A stretch of 64,000 bases of DNA from Pseudomonas thivervalensis (GTDB taxonomy: Bacteria > Pseudomonadota > Gammaproteobacteria > Pseudomonadales > Pseudomonadaceae): contig NZ_LHVE01000015.1 in NCBI RefSeq assembly GCF_001269655.1, forward strand, positions 170,632-234,631, in the 5' to 3' direction. Each line of letters opens with the position of its first letter. Positions within the stretch are counted from its first letter, which is position 1. The position numbers and the translations under genes are program-made. Shown here piece by piece: positions 7,164 to 15,443 of this stretch. The notes under the pieces were generated by a model, which saw nothing but the letters and a program-made list of their open reading frames with translations, was not told where the DNA came from and made no database searches.

Positions 7164-7748
7164 TTACTCAGCCAGCACCTGGCCAATGGTCGGGTCCTTG
7201 AACAGCCGGGTCAGGGCATCGCTCAACACGTCGCTGACCAGCTTGGTGTTGGTGTCCTGGTTAGGCGCCATGCCGAAGCGTTGGTCCAGGGACGCCCCGT
7301 AACGACCGCTGTAGCGGCGGTTGGCGTTCTGCACGTCGGAGCGGAAGGTCGCGCCGATGGTGGCTTCGGTCACGTACATGCCTTCCTTGGGCGACTGGTA
7401 CTTGAGCTCGGCCAGGGTCACCGTCAGTTGCGGCGCATTCAAGGCGTTGGCCGTCGGCGTGAAGCCCAGCAAACGCACCGCCGCTTCAGCCTGGGCCTGC
7501 AGCTTGGGCAGGATCTGCGCGCCCTGCACCGTGATCACGCTGGTCTCCGGGTACAACCCGCCGCGGGTGCCGAGCGTCGGCGACGGACGACCGTCCACGA
7601 CCCGCACCACCACCGGCTGGCCACGCCCCACTGGCGCCAGTTGGGCATTGAGCTTGGGCTCCGGGTTAAGTTGTTGCGGGCTGTGGGCGCAGCCGACGAG
7701 GGTCAGACTGGTCACAGCGATCAAACCGAACAACAGGCGTTGCAACAT
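7164..7748 (-). CDS. YajG-family lipoprotein
   Basis: A 194-residue lipoprotein. The signal sequence MLQRLLFGLIAVTSLTLVGC ends in lipobox LVGC, followed by AHSPQQLNPEP. The rest contains VVVRVVDGRPSPTLGTRGGLY and a C-terminal VSDVLSDALTRLFKDP, as in YajG lipoproteins, which sit in the envelope with unknown function. ATG 7748 is chosen because GGAGAGAAGAGC precedes it and it begins the signal peptide exactly; an upstream extension to 7802 is unlikely. Confidence 0.85.
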   Translation of the reverse strand: MLQRLLFGLIAVTSLTLVGCAHSPQQLNPEPKLNAQLAPVGRGQPVVVRVVDGRPSPTLGTRGGLYPETSVITVQGAQILPKLQAQAEAAVRLLGFTPTANALNAPQLTVTLAELKYQSPKEGMYVTEATIGATFRSDVQNANRRYSGRYGASLDQRFGMAPNQDTNTKLVSDVLSDALTRLFKDPTIGQVLAE

Positions 7749-7953
7749 GCTCTTCTCTCCAGAATCGGGCACAAACAGGCCGGCAGTATAGCGGTGCGCC
7801 ATCGCGGTGAACTAGCGCCTTGCGATGAATACTGAAATGTCTGACACGGGCCGTGATTGCCGGTTCCTGTCACCCCATTGTCACGGTCCTTAAACCTGCA
7901 TGTCATGGCCCGCTGTCAGGCTTGCCCCAAGCTTCCTGACTCGGTATCCGCTC

Positions 7954-8187
7954 ATGCGTTATCTCATCTCCTTGTTCACCCCGCGCCCTCATCACCGCAG
8001 CTTCGCCCTGCTCGATCGCAACGGCCGTTGCCAGGCTTTCAAGCAGTGCAGCCTGCAGCCCATGGGTGAAGGCTGGGTGGAAATCGACGAGATCCGTCTC
8101 AACTGGTTGCACCAGCCACTGCCCGCCAGCGCCCGCGTGCAACCGCTTCGTGCCCGCGCACGCCACCGGCAACTGTTGACCATCTGA
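7954..8187 (+). CDS. Small basic hypothetical protein
   Basis: A 77-residue protein starting MRYLISLFTPRPHHRSFALLD and ending in a basic tail (RVQPLRARARHRQLL). No transmembrane segment or known motif is seen. ATG 7954 is chosen over an upstream open extension (from 7900) because the sequence from here reads like a folded small protein. It is preceded by a divergent YajG gene and followed by the long region upstream of mqo. Family unknown to me. Confidence 0.55.
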   Translation: MRYLISLFTPRPHHRSFALLDRNGRCQAFKQCSLQPMGEGWVEIDEIRLNWLHQPLPASARVQPLRARARHRQLLTI

Positions 8188-8925
8188 CCGGACGCCTAAT
8201 AAAAGTCATTAAACACGACCATTTCCCTGCGTTTCTTCGATACAATCTCCCCCCGATTATAAGGACGTCTCCTGATCGGGCCTCGCAACACCGCTGATGC
8301 GCTGGTATTGGCACCCCGCACCGCCCACAGAGAGCCGCCCACACAGATCGAGTGAAGCTGGCGCGCTTGCTGTTCTCTCAGGCAAATCACCACTTTTCGC
8401 GAATCTGCAGAGCTGTCATTACGCTCGGTCACTGAGCTGTCTGCCCGTTTTGCCTGTCATGTACTCCATGGGGGCAACCAAACCGGGCGCAGTGCCAGGC
8501 TGGGACAGCCCTTTTTTGAGGTTCACGTCTTCAAAAGAGCGTGAAAAAACGGGTTTTCACAACTTCACGAGAGTGTGGCGAGCAAATGAAGAGTTTTGCG
8601 TCTGAACAAGCACCATTAGCGTCTGAAACAGCCCAACGACACAGGACCGGATATCGTTCAAGAACCGGCGCCTGAAGCCTGTCCGCTACGGATTTGGTTG
8701 CACGAACGGATGTCTCGGCCATAAGTCGAATTGCCCGCCCGGCGCTTAAATGAGTTCATGTGACTCTTGAGGGCAGGCTGCATGCATCCGCGGTAGGTGC
8801 GAAAAATTGCGAAGATTCGGACATGGCGATCCTGGCCATGGATCACTGGGGCGCAACTGACCTGCCCCGCCACTCCTGGCCGCTATGCCGACAATTTGGT
8901 GCTGCAGATTTTGGAGACGCGTTAA
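8188..8925 (+). other. 738-bp gene-free leader upstream of mqo
   Basis: No convincing gene is seen here on either strand. Visible structure: an AT-rich promoter-like stretch near 8240 (TACAAT at 8240-8245); a perfect dyad GTGAAAA-N6-TTTTCAC at 8541-8560; and two direct repeats GCGTCTGAA at 8598-8606 and 8619-8627, 21 bp apart and so on the same helix face. The length and dyads suggest a regulatory leader or an unannotated small RNA for mqo; this is inference. Confidence 0.5.
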
Positions 8926-10431
8926 ATGGCGCATAACGAAGCAGTCGATGTAGTTCTGGTAGGGGCCGGCATCATGAGTGCCACCCTGGCCGTGCTGCTC
9001 AAGGAGCTCGACCCCGCGATCTCGCTGGAAGTCGTCGAGCTGATGGATTCCGGTGCCGCGGAGAGTTCCAACCCGTGGAACAACGCCGGTACCGGCCACG
9101 CCGGGCTGTGTGAGCTCAACTACACACCCCAGGCGGCCGACGGCACTGTCTACATCAAGAAAGCGGTGCACATCAACACCCAGTTCGAAGTGTCGAAGCA
9201 GTTCTGGACGTACCTGACAAAAAAAGGCACGTTCGGCTCCTCCAAGTCCTTTATCGCCCCGGTGCCGCACCTGAGCTTCGTGCAAGGCGAGAAAGGCGTG
9301 GAGTTCCTGAAGAAGCGTTTCGAGCTGATGCGCCAGCATCACGCCTTCGCCGACATGGAATACACCGAAGACAAAGACCAGATGGCCGAGTGGATGCCGT
9401 TGATGATGCCTGGCCGGCCGGACGATGAAGTCATCGCCGCCACCCGCGTCATGAACGGTACCGACGTCAACTTCGGTGCCCTGACCAACCAGTTGCTCAA
9501 GCACCTGACCAGCGCCCCGGACACCCAGGTCAAATACTGCAAGCGCGTCACCGGCCTCAAGCGCAATGGCAGCGGCTGGACCGTGAGCATCAAGGACGTC
9601 AATTCGGGCAGCACTCGCGAAGTCGACGCCAAGTTCGTGTTCCTCGGTGCCGGCGGCGCGGCCTTGCCGCTGCTGCAAGCCTCAGGCATCGAGGAAAGCA
9701 AGGGCTTCGGCGGCTTCCCGGTCAGCGGCCAGTGGCTGCGTTGCGACAACCCGGAAGTGGTCAAGCACCACCAGGCCAAGGTCTACAGCCAGGCAGCGGT
9801 GGGCTCGCCGCCAATGTCGGTGCCGCACCTGGACACCCGCGTGGTCGACGGCAAGAAATCCCTGCTGTTCGGGCCATACGCCGGTTTCACCACCAAGTTC
9901 CTCAAGCACGGCTCGATCATGGACCTGCCGCTGTCGGTACGCGCCGGCAACATTGGCCCGATGCTGGCCGTGGCCCGGGACAACATGGACCTGACCAAGT
10001 ACCTGATCAGCGAAGTGATGCAGTCCATGGAACAGCGCCTGGAATCCCTGCGTCGGTTCTACCCCGAGGCGAAAGCCGAAGACTGGCGCCTGGAAGTGGC
10101 CGGCCAACGGGTGCAGATCATCAAGAAAGACCCGAAGAAAGGTGGCGTCCTGCAGTTCGGTACCGAACTGGTGGCCGCCAAGGACGGCAGCCTCGCCGCC
10201 CTGCTCGGCGCATCGCCGGGCGCTTCGGTGACCGTGTCGATCATGCTGGAGCTGATCGAGCGCTGCTTCCCGGACAAGGCCAAGGGTGAGTGGGCTGCCA
10301 AGCTCGTAGAGATCTTCCCGGCCCGGGAAAAAGTGCTGGAAACCGACGCGGCGCTGTATCGCAAGGTCAATGCGCAGAACAACATTGCCTTGGAGTTGGT
10401 TGAAGACAGCAAGGCGCAAAGTTACGCCTGA
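8926..10431 (+). CDS. mqo: Malate:quinone oxidoreductase
   Basis: A 501-residue membrane-associated FAD enzyme oxidising malate to oxaloacetate with electrons passed to the quinone pool; in pseudomonads it serves the TCA cycle in place of NAD-linked malate dehydrogenase. The N terminus carries the dinucleotide motif VVLVGAGIMSATLAVLLKEL, then NPWNNAGTGHAGLCELNYTPQ, and later GGFPVSGQWLRC and VLQFGTELVAAKDGSLAALLGASPGAS, all typical of Mqo. GGAGACGCGTTAA precedes the ATG. It is monocistronic, with a strong terminator at 10449-10480 and a long regulatory leader upstream. Confidence 0.97.
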   Translation: MAHNEAVDVVLVGAGIMSATLAVLLKELDPAISLEVVELMDSGAAESSNPWNNAGTGHAGLCELNYTPQAADGTVYIKKAVHINTQFEVSKQFWTYLTKKGTFGSSKSFIAPVPHLSFVQGEKGVEFLKKRFELMRQHHAFADMEYTEDKDQMAEWMPLMMPGRPDDEVIAATRVMNGTDVNFGALTNQLLKHLTSAPDTQVKYCKRVTGLKRNGSGWTVSIKDVNSGSTREVDAKFVFLGAGGAALPLLQASGIEESKGFGGFPVSGQWLRCDNPEVVKHHQAKVYSQAAVGSPPMSVPHLDTRVVDGKKSLLFGPYAGFTTKFLKHGSIMDLPLSVRAGNIGPMLAVARDNMDLTKYLISEVMQSMEQRLESLRRFYPEAKAEDWRLEVAGQRVQIIKKDPKKGGVLQFGTELVAAKDGSLAALLGASPGASVTVSIMLELIERCFPDKAKGEWAAKLVEIFPAREKVLETDAALYRKVNAQNNIALELVEDSKAQSYA

Positions 10432-10448
10432 TACGTTGCAGTCAATGT

Positions 10449-10480
10449 AAAAAGCCCCCGTGCAAACGGGGGCTTTTTTA
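10449..10480 (+). terminator. Rho-independent terminator of mqo
   Basis: AAAGCCCCCG, loop TGCAAA, CGGGGGCTTT followed by a T run, 18 bp after the mqo stop codon. It lies just before the convergent gene ending at 10495 and may work in both directions. Confidence 0.92.
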
Positions 10481-10494
10481 TTTCTGCGGCGTTG

Positions 10495-10953
10495 TTAGTT
10501 CATGCTGAACTTGATGCGCGTGCCACCGTGATGAACATAATCGTCATCGTCTTCGACATAAAACAATTCAGCGACACAGGTCCCCGTCGGTTCCGCCTTG
10601 ACCCAACGATGATAGGGCATTACCGCTTGATCATCGCCCGACGCTCTTGCGACGTGACCAAAACTGAAATGACACGTGCGACTGCCTTGCGTGTAGCTAA
10701 AGGCCTCTCGCTCGGCGCGCGATTGGGGCAGGTAATAGGTCAACTCCTGGCTCTCACCGGGGTCTATCGAAAAACTGTGGCCCGCATTGGCCGGATTCTG
10801 CGTCCAGGTAAAATCGCTGCCGGGAACGATGACTGCGCCTGTTGCGTTAAAGACTTCGACATTGACAATCTCATCCCGCGCACAGGCTGCTGAACTTGCC
10901 AGACACGCCGCCAAAGACAACACGCCGGCGATACACTTTTTTTGATCTTCCAT
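10495..10953 (-). CDS. Hypothetical secreted protein
   Basis: A 152-residue protein with a signal peptide (MEDQKKCIAGVLSLAACLAS to SAACA-RDE). The mature part is beta-rich and contains the segments FNATGAVIVPGSDFTW, FSIDPGESQELTYYLP, a CHFSFG turn and an acidic VEDDDDYVHHGGTRIKF tail near the end. Two cysteines in the mature chain could form a disulfide. No family recognised. Local GC is somewhat lower than the neighbours (33 of 60 bases at 10561-10620), which hints at a less conserved gene. An AT-rich promoter region lies at 10954-11060. Confidence 0.65.
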   Translation of the reverse strand: MEDQKKCIAGVLSLAACLASSAACARDEIVNVEVFNATGAVIVPGSDFTWTQNPANAGHSFSIDPGESQELTYYLPQSRAEREAFSYTQGSRTCHFSFGHVARASGDDQAVMPYHRWVKAEPTGTCVAELFYVEDDDDYVHHGGTRIKFSMN

Positions 10954-11144
10954 GATAGATACAGCTCCATTGAAACAATGACGTTAAAGCCAATTGGCTT
11001 CGACGCAAAGTAATGGAAATCCAAATAAAACAAAACAGCCCGAATGGTGACATAACCTTTCGGAGCAACTTGCAAAGGAAGATATTAGTTGCGCTCAAGC
11101 GGTGCCTTCAACGCTCCGAAGAGCGTTGACAGGACTCAACGCAC

Positions 11145-11432
11145 TCAGCCGCGCGCCTTGTTGATCAACTCGATGTATTCCTCGGCATTACGCTGGTCCT
11201 TGATCAGCGCAACGAAATCGTTGCCGTGCTCGTCCTTGCCGTTGAGGTCATGGCCGGCCTCGACGAAGAACGTCAGGAAGCGCTCGAAGTCGTCGACCCG
11301 CAGGCCGCGGTAGGCCTTGATCAGTTTGTGCAACGACGGCGAAGTGGCATCGACCGGTTCGAAATTGAGGAACAGCTTGATCTGCTCATCGCCAATTTCG
11401 TCGCCAATCACTTGTTTCTTGTCTTTACGCAT
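11145..11432 (-). CDS. PA4642-family conserved protein
   Basis: A 95-residue soluble protein starting MRKDKKQVIGDEIGDEQIKLFL with an internal LHKLIKAYRGLRVDDFERFLTFFVEAGHDLNGKD block, recognisable as the small PA4642 family of pseudomonads. It has no membrane segment or catalytic motif, and the function is unknown. ATG 11432 has GGAG 8-11 bp upstream. It lies 61 bp downstream of another minus-strand gene and is probably cotranscribed with it. A hairpin around 11108-11130 (AACGCTC with GAGCGTT) lies beyond its stop but lacks a T run. Confidence 0.75.
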   Translation of the reverse strand: MRKDKKQVIGDEIGDEQIKLFLNFEPVDATSPSLHKLIKAYRGLRVDDFERFLTFFVEAGHDLNGKDEHGNDFVALIKDQRNAEEYIELINKARG

Positions 11433-11493
11433 TGCCGGCTCCAACTCGCACAATTCACGGGGCGGGCAGTTTACCCCCCGCAGGCCCCGGGGC

Positions 11494-11979
11494 TCAACGC
11501 GGGCGTTCGGCACCGGTGTGCAGGTCGGCCCAGATATGGCCGTTGGCGTAGGTGAGGAACTGCACATAGACCGTATTGTTGCGCAGCAGATCGACGACCA
11601 CCCGGTACTGGGCCTGTGGATAAGACAGCGTCAGGGTCTTGCTCGCCTCATCGAAGACTGGCTTCTTCAGGCTTTTGCTTTCGCCGTCGAAGTTGAGGAT
11701 CACCTGGCTGATGGTCGCCCCCTTGTTCAAGGGCTTGCCCTTGAGACGAATCAGCAAGGGCGAAGTGACCGGAATCGGTTGCTGGTTGGACTGACGCTGG
11801 TTACCCAGCACCACCGAATACTCCGTCACTTGCAGCAACTGCTGTTGTTCAGGCTGTTCCTGGCGCACCACCAAGTCATCCGGCGGCAGAAACTGGCTGT
11901 GCATCGGCGCGGCCACAGCCGTTAAAGGCAGACTGGCGATCAACAGCGAAATGGCGCAACGGCGGATCGATACACGCAT
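11494..11979 (-). CDS. Hypothetical exported protein (DUF2057-like appearance, uncertain)
   Basis: A 161-residue protein with signal peptide MRVSIRRCAISLLIASLPLTAVA-APM. The mature chain has FLPPDDLVVRQEQPEQQQLL, SPLLIRLKGKPLNKGATISQVILNF and DLLRNNTVYVQFLTYANGHI segments, predicted beta-strand. I do not recognise the family with confidence. ATG 11979 is chosen because GGAG precedes it and it starts the signal peptide; the open frame continues upstream into REP sequence, which is not coding. Confidence 0.6.
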   Translation of the reverse strand: MRVSIRRCAISLLIASLPLTAVAAPMHSQFLPPDDLVVRQEQPEQQQLLQVTEYSVVLGNQRQSNQQPIPVTSPLLIRLKGKPLNKGATISQVILNFDGESKSLKKPVFDEASKTLTLSYPQAQYRVVVDLLRNNTVYVQFLTYANGHIWADLHTGAERPR

Positions 11980-12115
11980 GACAAGCTCCAGGGTCTTGGC
12001 CGAGCACTCTAGCATGAGCATGGACGGTAAAAATAAGCGATCCGGATCAATACATCCGGGCAGCGGGCGCGGCATACTCAAAGGGCCATCAGCCCTCGCA
12101 TCGCATGATGCCCCT

Positions 12116-12285
12116 TGTGGCGAGGGAGCTTGCTCCCGCTGGTTTTGTGTAGGAGCTGCCGAAGGCTGCGATCTTTTGATCTTGATCTTTCGCTCTCGAC
12201 TCAATAGGCAGTGGAAAGATCGCAGCCTCGTTGCACTCGTCAGCTCCTACGACGCCGCCGAGCGGGAGCAAGCTCCCTCGCCACA
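12116..12285. repeat. Composite palindromic element, second copy (REP pair enclosing (GATCTT)2 palindrome)
   Basis: Outer REP arms (core GAGGGAGCTTGCTCCC) span 12116-12142 and about 12259-12285. Between them 12148-12250 repeats the inner palindrome of the element at 228-379, beginning TGTAGGAGCTGCCGAAGG and ending CAGCTCCTAC, but here only two GATCTT units are present. It lies in the 362-bp gap 11980-12341 between divergent genes, so it may sit close to their promoters. Confidence 0.85.
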
Positions 12286-12341
12286 GGGATCGTTGTTCGG
12301 CAGGTCCAGATGTAACGCCCGTTCATTTGTGTGGAGTGCCC

Positions 12342-14081
12342 ATGTCTTTCTCCGCCCCACCGCTGTTCGCCGCCTGGCGCCAAACCTGGCGGGCCGGCTA
12401 TACCCTGGAACGCCTGCGCGGCGATCTGGTGGCCGGGCTGACCGTCGGCATTATCGCCATCCCCCTGGCCATGGCCCTCGCGATCGCCGTCGGCGTGCCG
12501 CCGCAGCACGGCCTTTACACGGTGCTGGTGGCCGCGCCGCTGATCGCCCTCACCGGCGGCTCGCGCTTCAACGTGAGCGGGCCGACAGCGGCGTTCGTGG
12601 TGATCCTGTTGCCCATCACCCAGCAATATGGCCTCGGCGGCCTGCTGTTGTGCACCATGCTCGCCGGCCTGATCCTGATCGCCCTGGGTCTGATGCGCGC
12701 CGGCCGCCTGATCCAGTACATTCCCTATCCGGTCATCCTCGGTTTCACGGCGGGCATCGGCGTGGTCATCGCCACCTTGCAACTGAAGGACCTGCTGGGG
12801 CTGACCACCGCCGGCCAAGCCAAACACTACATCGAACAACTGGGTGAATTGATCGTGGCGCTGCCCGGTGCCCGTCTCGGTGATGGGGCCATCGGCGCCG
12901 TGTGCCTGGCGGTGCTGATTGTCTGGCCGCGCTGGGTGCCACGGGTGCCCGGGCATTTGGTCGCCCTGCTGGTGGGCACGCTATTGGGGCTGGCGATGGA
13001 GCGCGGCGGATGGCCGATCGCAACGCTGGGCGAACGTTTCAGCTACGTCGCCGATGGCATCATTCACCCGGGCATACCGCCTTTTTTACCGAGCTTCGAC
13101 TGGCCCTGGAACCTGCCGGACGGCCAAGGGCATCCGTTGATCCTGTCCTATGACCTGGTCCGCCAATTGCTGGCGCCCGCCTTTGCCATCGCCATGCTCG
13201 GTGCCATCGAGTCACTGTTGTGTGCGGTGGTGGCGGACGGCATGACCGGCAGCAAGCACGACCCCAATGCCGAGCTGATGGGCCAGGGCCTGGGCAACCT
13301 GGTGGCGCCGCTGTTCGGCGGCATCACCGCCACCGCCGCCATTGCCCGCAGCGCCACCAACGTGCGCAGCGGTGCCTCCTCACCGCTGGCCGCGATCATT
13401 CATAGCCTCGTGGTGCTGGTGGCGATTGTGCTGCTGGCGCCGCTGTTCAGTTATTTACCCATGGCCGCACTGGCCGCGCTGCTGGTGATGGTCGCCTGGA
13501 ACATGAGCGAAGCCGGGCATGTGCTGCATACCCTGCGCATCGCCCCACGCAGCGATGTGCTGGTGCTGCTGACCTGCCTGGGCCTGACGGTGCTGTTCGA
13601 CATGGTCCTGGCCGTCGCCGTCGGCCTGCTGCTTGCCGCCGGGCTGTTCATCAAGCGCATGAGCGAATTGACCGACAGCGCCGAGTTGCCACGCCACTTT
13701 CACCAGGCCTTGCTGGACATGCCCGAGCATGTACGCTGCTACGGGATTCGTGGGCCGCTGTTCTTCGGCGCGGCGGAAAAGGCCCTGGATGTGCTGCGCC
13801 GTTTCGACCCTGGCGTGCGGGTGGTGGTCGTGGACATGAGTGCCGTGCCGATGCTGGACATGACCGCCCTGGCCGCGCTGGAAAATATCCTGAGGGATTA
13901 TCGAAAGCAGGGTATTGGCCTGATCCTGGTCGCGACCGCCCCCCGGGTGCGCCTGAAGTTGCGCCGCGCTGGCATTCATCGCGAGCAGCGTCAGTTGGCG
14001 TATGTGCAGACCTTGGAGCAGGCGCGGGTCAAGAGCGAAAAGTGGCTGGCCGGTGGTGCAGTTCACTCAAAGCCGGCCTGA
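12342..14081 (+). CDS. SulP-family anion transporter with STAS domain (DauA-like)
   Basis: A 579-residue inner-membrane transporter. The N-terminal part (to about residue 430) has 10 or more hydrophobic helices with the SulP signatures ERLRGDLVAGLTVGIIAIPLAMALAIAVGV and GGSRFNVSGPTAAFVVIL. The last 110 residues form a STAS domain (VVVVDMSAVPMLDMTALAALE). Family knowledge: such proteins carry sulfate, bicarbonate or C4-dicarboxylates; E. coli DauA (YchM) is the closest well-known type. GTGGAGTGCCC precedes ATG 12342. An upstream open extension (to 12231) runs through REP sequence and is rejected. The substrate is unresolved. Confidence 0.88.
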   Translation: MSFSAPPLFAAWRQTWRAGYTLERLRGDLVAGLTVGIIAIPLAMALAIAVGVPPQHGLYTVLVAAPLIALTGGSRFNVSGPTAAFVVILLPITQQYGLGGLLLCTMLAGLILIALGLMRAGRLIQYIPYPVILGFTAGIGVVIATLQLKDLLGLTTAGQAKHYIEQLGELIVALPGARLGDGAIGAVCLAVLIVWPRWVPRVPGHLVALLVGTLLGLAMERGGWPIATLGERFSYVADGIIHPGIPPFLPSFDWPWNLPDGQGHPLILSYDLVRQLLAPAFAIAMLGAIESLLCAVVADGMTGSKHDPNAELMGQGLGNLVAPLFGGITATAAIARSATNVRSGASSPLAAIIHSLVVLVAIVLLAPLFSYLPMAALAALLVMVAWNMSEAGHVLHTLRIAPRSDVLVLLTCLGLTVLFDMVLAVAVGLLLAAGLFIKRMSELTDSAELPRHFHQALLDMPEHVRCYGIRGPLFFGAAEKALDVLRRFDPGVRVVVVDMSAVPMLDMTALAALENILRDYRKQGIGLILVATAPRVRLKLRRAGIHREQRQLAYVQTLEQARVKSEKWLAGGAVHSKPA

Positions 14082-14119
14082 TCGGCAGCAAGGAAAGCCT
14101 TAGTAGCGAGGAGCACTTT

Positions 14120-14226
14120 TGTGGCGAGGGAGCTTGCTCCCGCTGGGCTGCGTCGCAGCCCCAGGGTGAGCTGCGCAATTGCAGGTGGGTGCTCCACCCC
14201 CAAGCGGGAGCAAGCTCGCTCGCCAC
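14120..14226. repeat. REP pair (family 1)
   Basis: TGTGGCGAGG at 14120 and a right arm ending GCCACA at 14226, between the convergent SulP and WbuC genes. The right arm has one change in its core (GCTCGCT for GCTCCCT). Confidence 0.88.
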
Positions 14227-14246
14227 AAAAGCGCCATCGTCACGTA

Positions 14247-14720
14247 CTAGTCGAACTGGGCGCGCATCCAGGCGTGGTATTGCGCCACGCCGGCCTCGCC
14301 TTCACGGGGCGCCCAGTGGGCCAGTTCGCCCTCGCCCACGGGCCGATAAGGGCCGGCCTTGCATTCGAACATCAGGCTGTCGGCTTCCAGCACCACCAAC
14401 CCGTGATACACGCCAGCCGGCAGGTCGACGCCGAGGCAATCGCCACCGGCCTGCAGGATGCGCTTGTCCACCACCGCACCGGCTTCGTCGAAGATCAACA
14501 CCCCCAGCCGGCCCTTGAGCACCAGCAAGGTCTCCGCCTTGTCGGCGCTCAGGTGACGATGCGGCGGAATATAGGTGGAAGGCTGCAAGCCAACCGCCAT
14601 GCGGTGGCACGGCTCATCCATCCCATGAAAATTGTGATGCTGTCGGCCGCGAGGGCTGGCCGCGGCTTTCTCGGCCAGTTCATCGAACAGTGCTTGATCC
14701 AGGAAACTTGACCGAGTCAT
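14247..14720 (-). CDS. WbuC-family cupin protein
   Basis: A 157-residue single-domain cupin. Metal-site residues are visible in IPPHRHLSADKAETLLVLKGRLGV (His-x-His ... Glu) and PAGVYHGLVVLE. The start MTRSSFLDQALFDELAEKAA and the RQHHNFH block match WbuC proteins, often found near O-antigen or nucleobase genes, with no proven reaction. AAGGGG lies 10 bp upstream of ATG. It starts only 3 bp after the hpt stop codon, so it is almost certainly cotranscribed with hpt. Confidence 0.85.
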   Translation of the reverse strand: MTRSSFLDQALFDELAEKAAASPRGRQHHNFHGMDEPCHRMAVGLQPSTYIPPHRHLSADKAETLLVLKGRLGVLIFDEAGAVVDKRILQAGGDCLGVDLPAGVYHGLVVLEADSLMFECKAGPYRPVGEGELAHWAPREGEAGVAQYHAWMRAQFD

Positions 14721-14723
14721 CGA

Positions 14724-15281
14724 TTACATCCCCTTGACGGCGAAAATACCATTGGCGTTGCGCCAGTAACCTTTGTAGTCCATGCCGTAGCCGAAGATGT
14801 AGCGGTCGATGCACGGCAGGCCGACGAAATCGGCTTTCAAGTCCGGTCGTGCCTTGCGGTCATGGTCCTTGTCGATCAGCACAGCGGTGTGCACGGCACG
14901 GGCGCCGGCGTGTTTGCAGAAGTCGATGATCGCGCCCAGGGTGTGACCTTCGTCGAGGATGTCGTCGATGATCAGCACGTCGCGGTCGATGAACGAGACT
15001 TCCGGCTTGGCTTTCCAGAACAGGTCGCCACCGCTGGTTTCGTTGCGATAACGCGTCGCGTGCAAGTAGGACGCTTCCAGGGGGAAGTTCAGATAGGTCA
15101 GCAATTTGCCGGAGAAAATCAGCCCGCCGTTCATGACGCAGAACACCACCGGATTGGCATCGGCCAGTTGCTCATTGATTTGCGCACCGACACGGGCGAT
15201 GGCCGCTTCGACTTCGGCTTCGGTGTACAGGCAGTCAGCCTCTCGCATGATTTGACGGATATGCTCGAGATCAGCGGACAT
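14724..15281 (-). CDS. hpt: Hypoxanthine-guanine phosphoribosyltransferase
   Basis: A 185-residue purine-salvage enzyme converting hypoxanthine or guanine plus PRPP to IMP or GMP in the cytoplasm. The PRPP-binding signature VLIIDDILDEGHTL is at residues 102-115, with GGLIFSGKLLTYL earlier and the base-binding region FVGLPCIDRYIFGYGMDYKGYWRN at the end. ATG 15281 has GGAGAG 5-10 bp upstream; longer open frames upstream overlap the divergent promoter region. It is divergent from upp and shares a 162-bp control region with two clear dyads. Cotranscribed with wbuC. Confidence 0.95.
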   Translation of the reverse strand: MSADLEHIRQIMREADCLYTEAEVEAAIARVGAQINEQLADANPVVFCVMNGGLIFSGKLLTYLNFPLEASYLHATRYRNETSGGDLFWKAKPEVSFIDRDVLIIDDILDEGHTLGAIIDFCKHAGARAVHTAVLIDKDHDRKARPDLKADFVGLPCIDRYIFGYGMDYKGYWRNANGIFAVKGM

Positions 15282-15371
15282 GGCGCTCTCCAGGGATGGC
15301 AGGTCGGAAAAGCCGGCAAAGGTACGCATCCCGCCCGGCCAGATCAAGCGTTTGTGGACTAACGTTCTGTA

Positions 15372-15408
15372 TTGTCTATAGGACAACACCCTCGGATAGA
15401 TTAATCTA
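15372..15408. promoter_or_regulatory. Two dyads in the hpt/upp divergent control region
   Basis: TTGTC-TATAG-GACAA at 15372-15386 is a perfect 5-bp-arm dyad, and TAGATTAATCTA at 15397-15408 is a perfect 12-bp palindrome. Both lie between the divergent starts of hpt (15281) and upp (15444), in AT-rich DNA suited to promoters. They may be operators for a regulator of nucleobase salvage; the regulator is not identified. Confidence 0.45.
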
Positions 15409-15443
15409 GGCCGGTTTTTTTGCCCGCCGCCGGAGCCTTCCCC

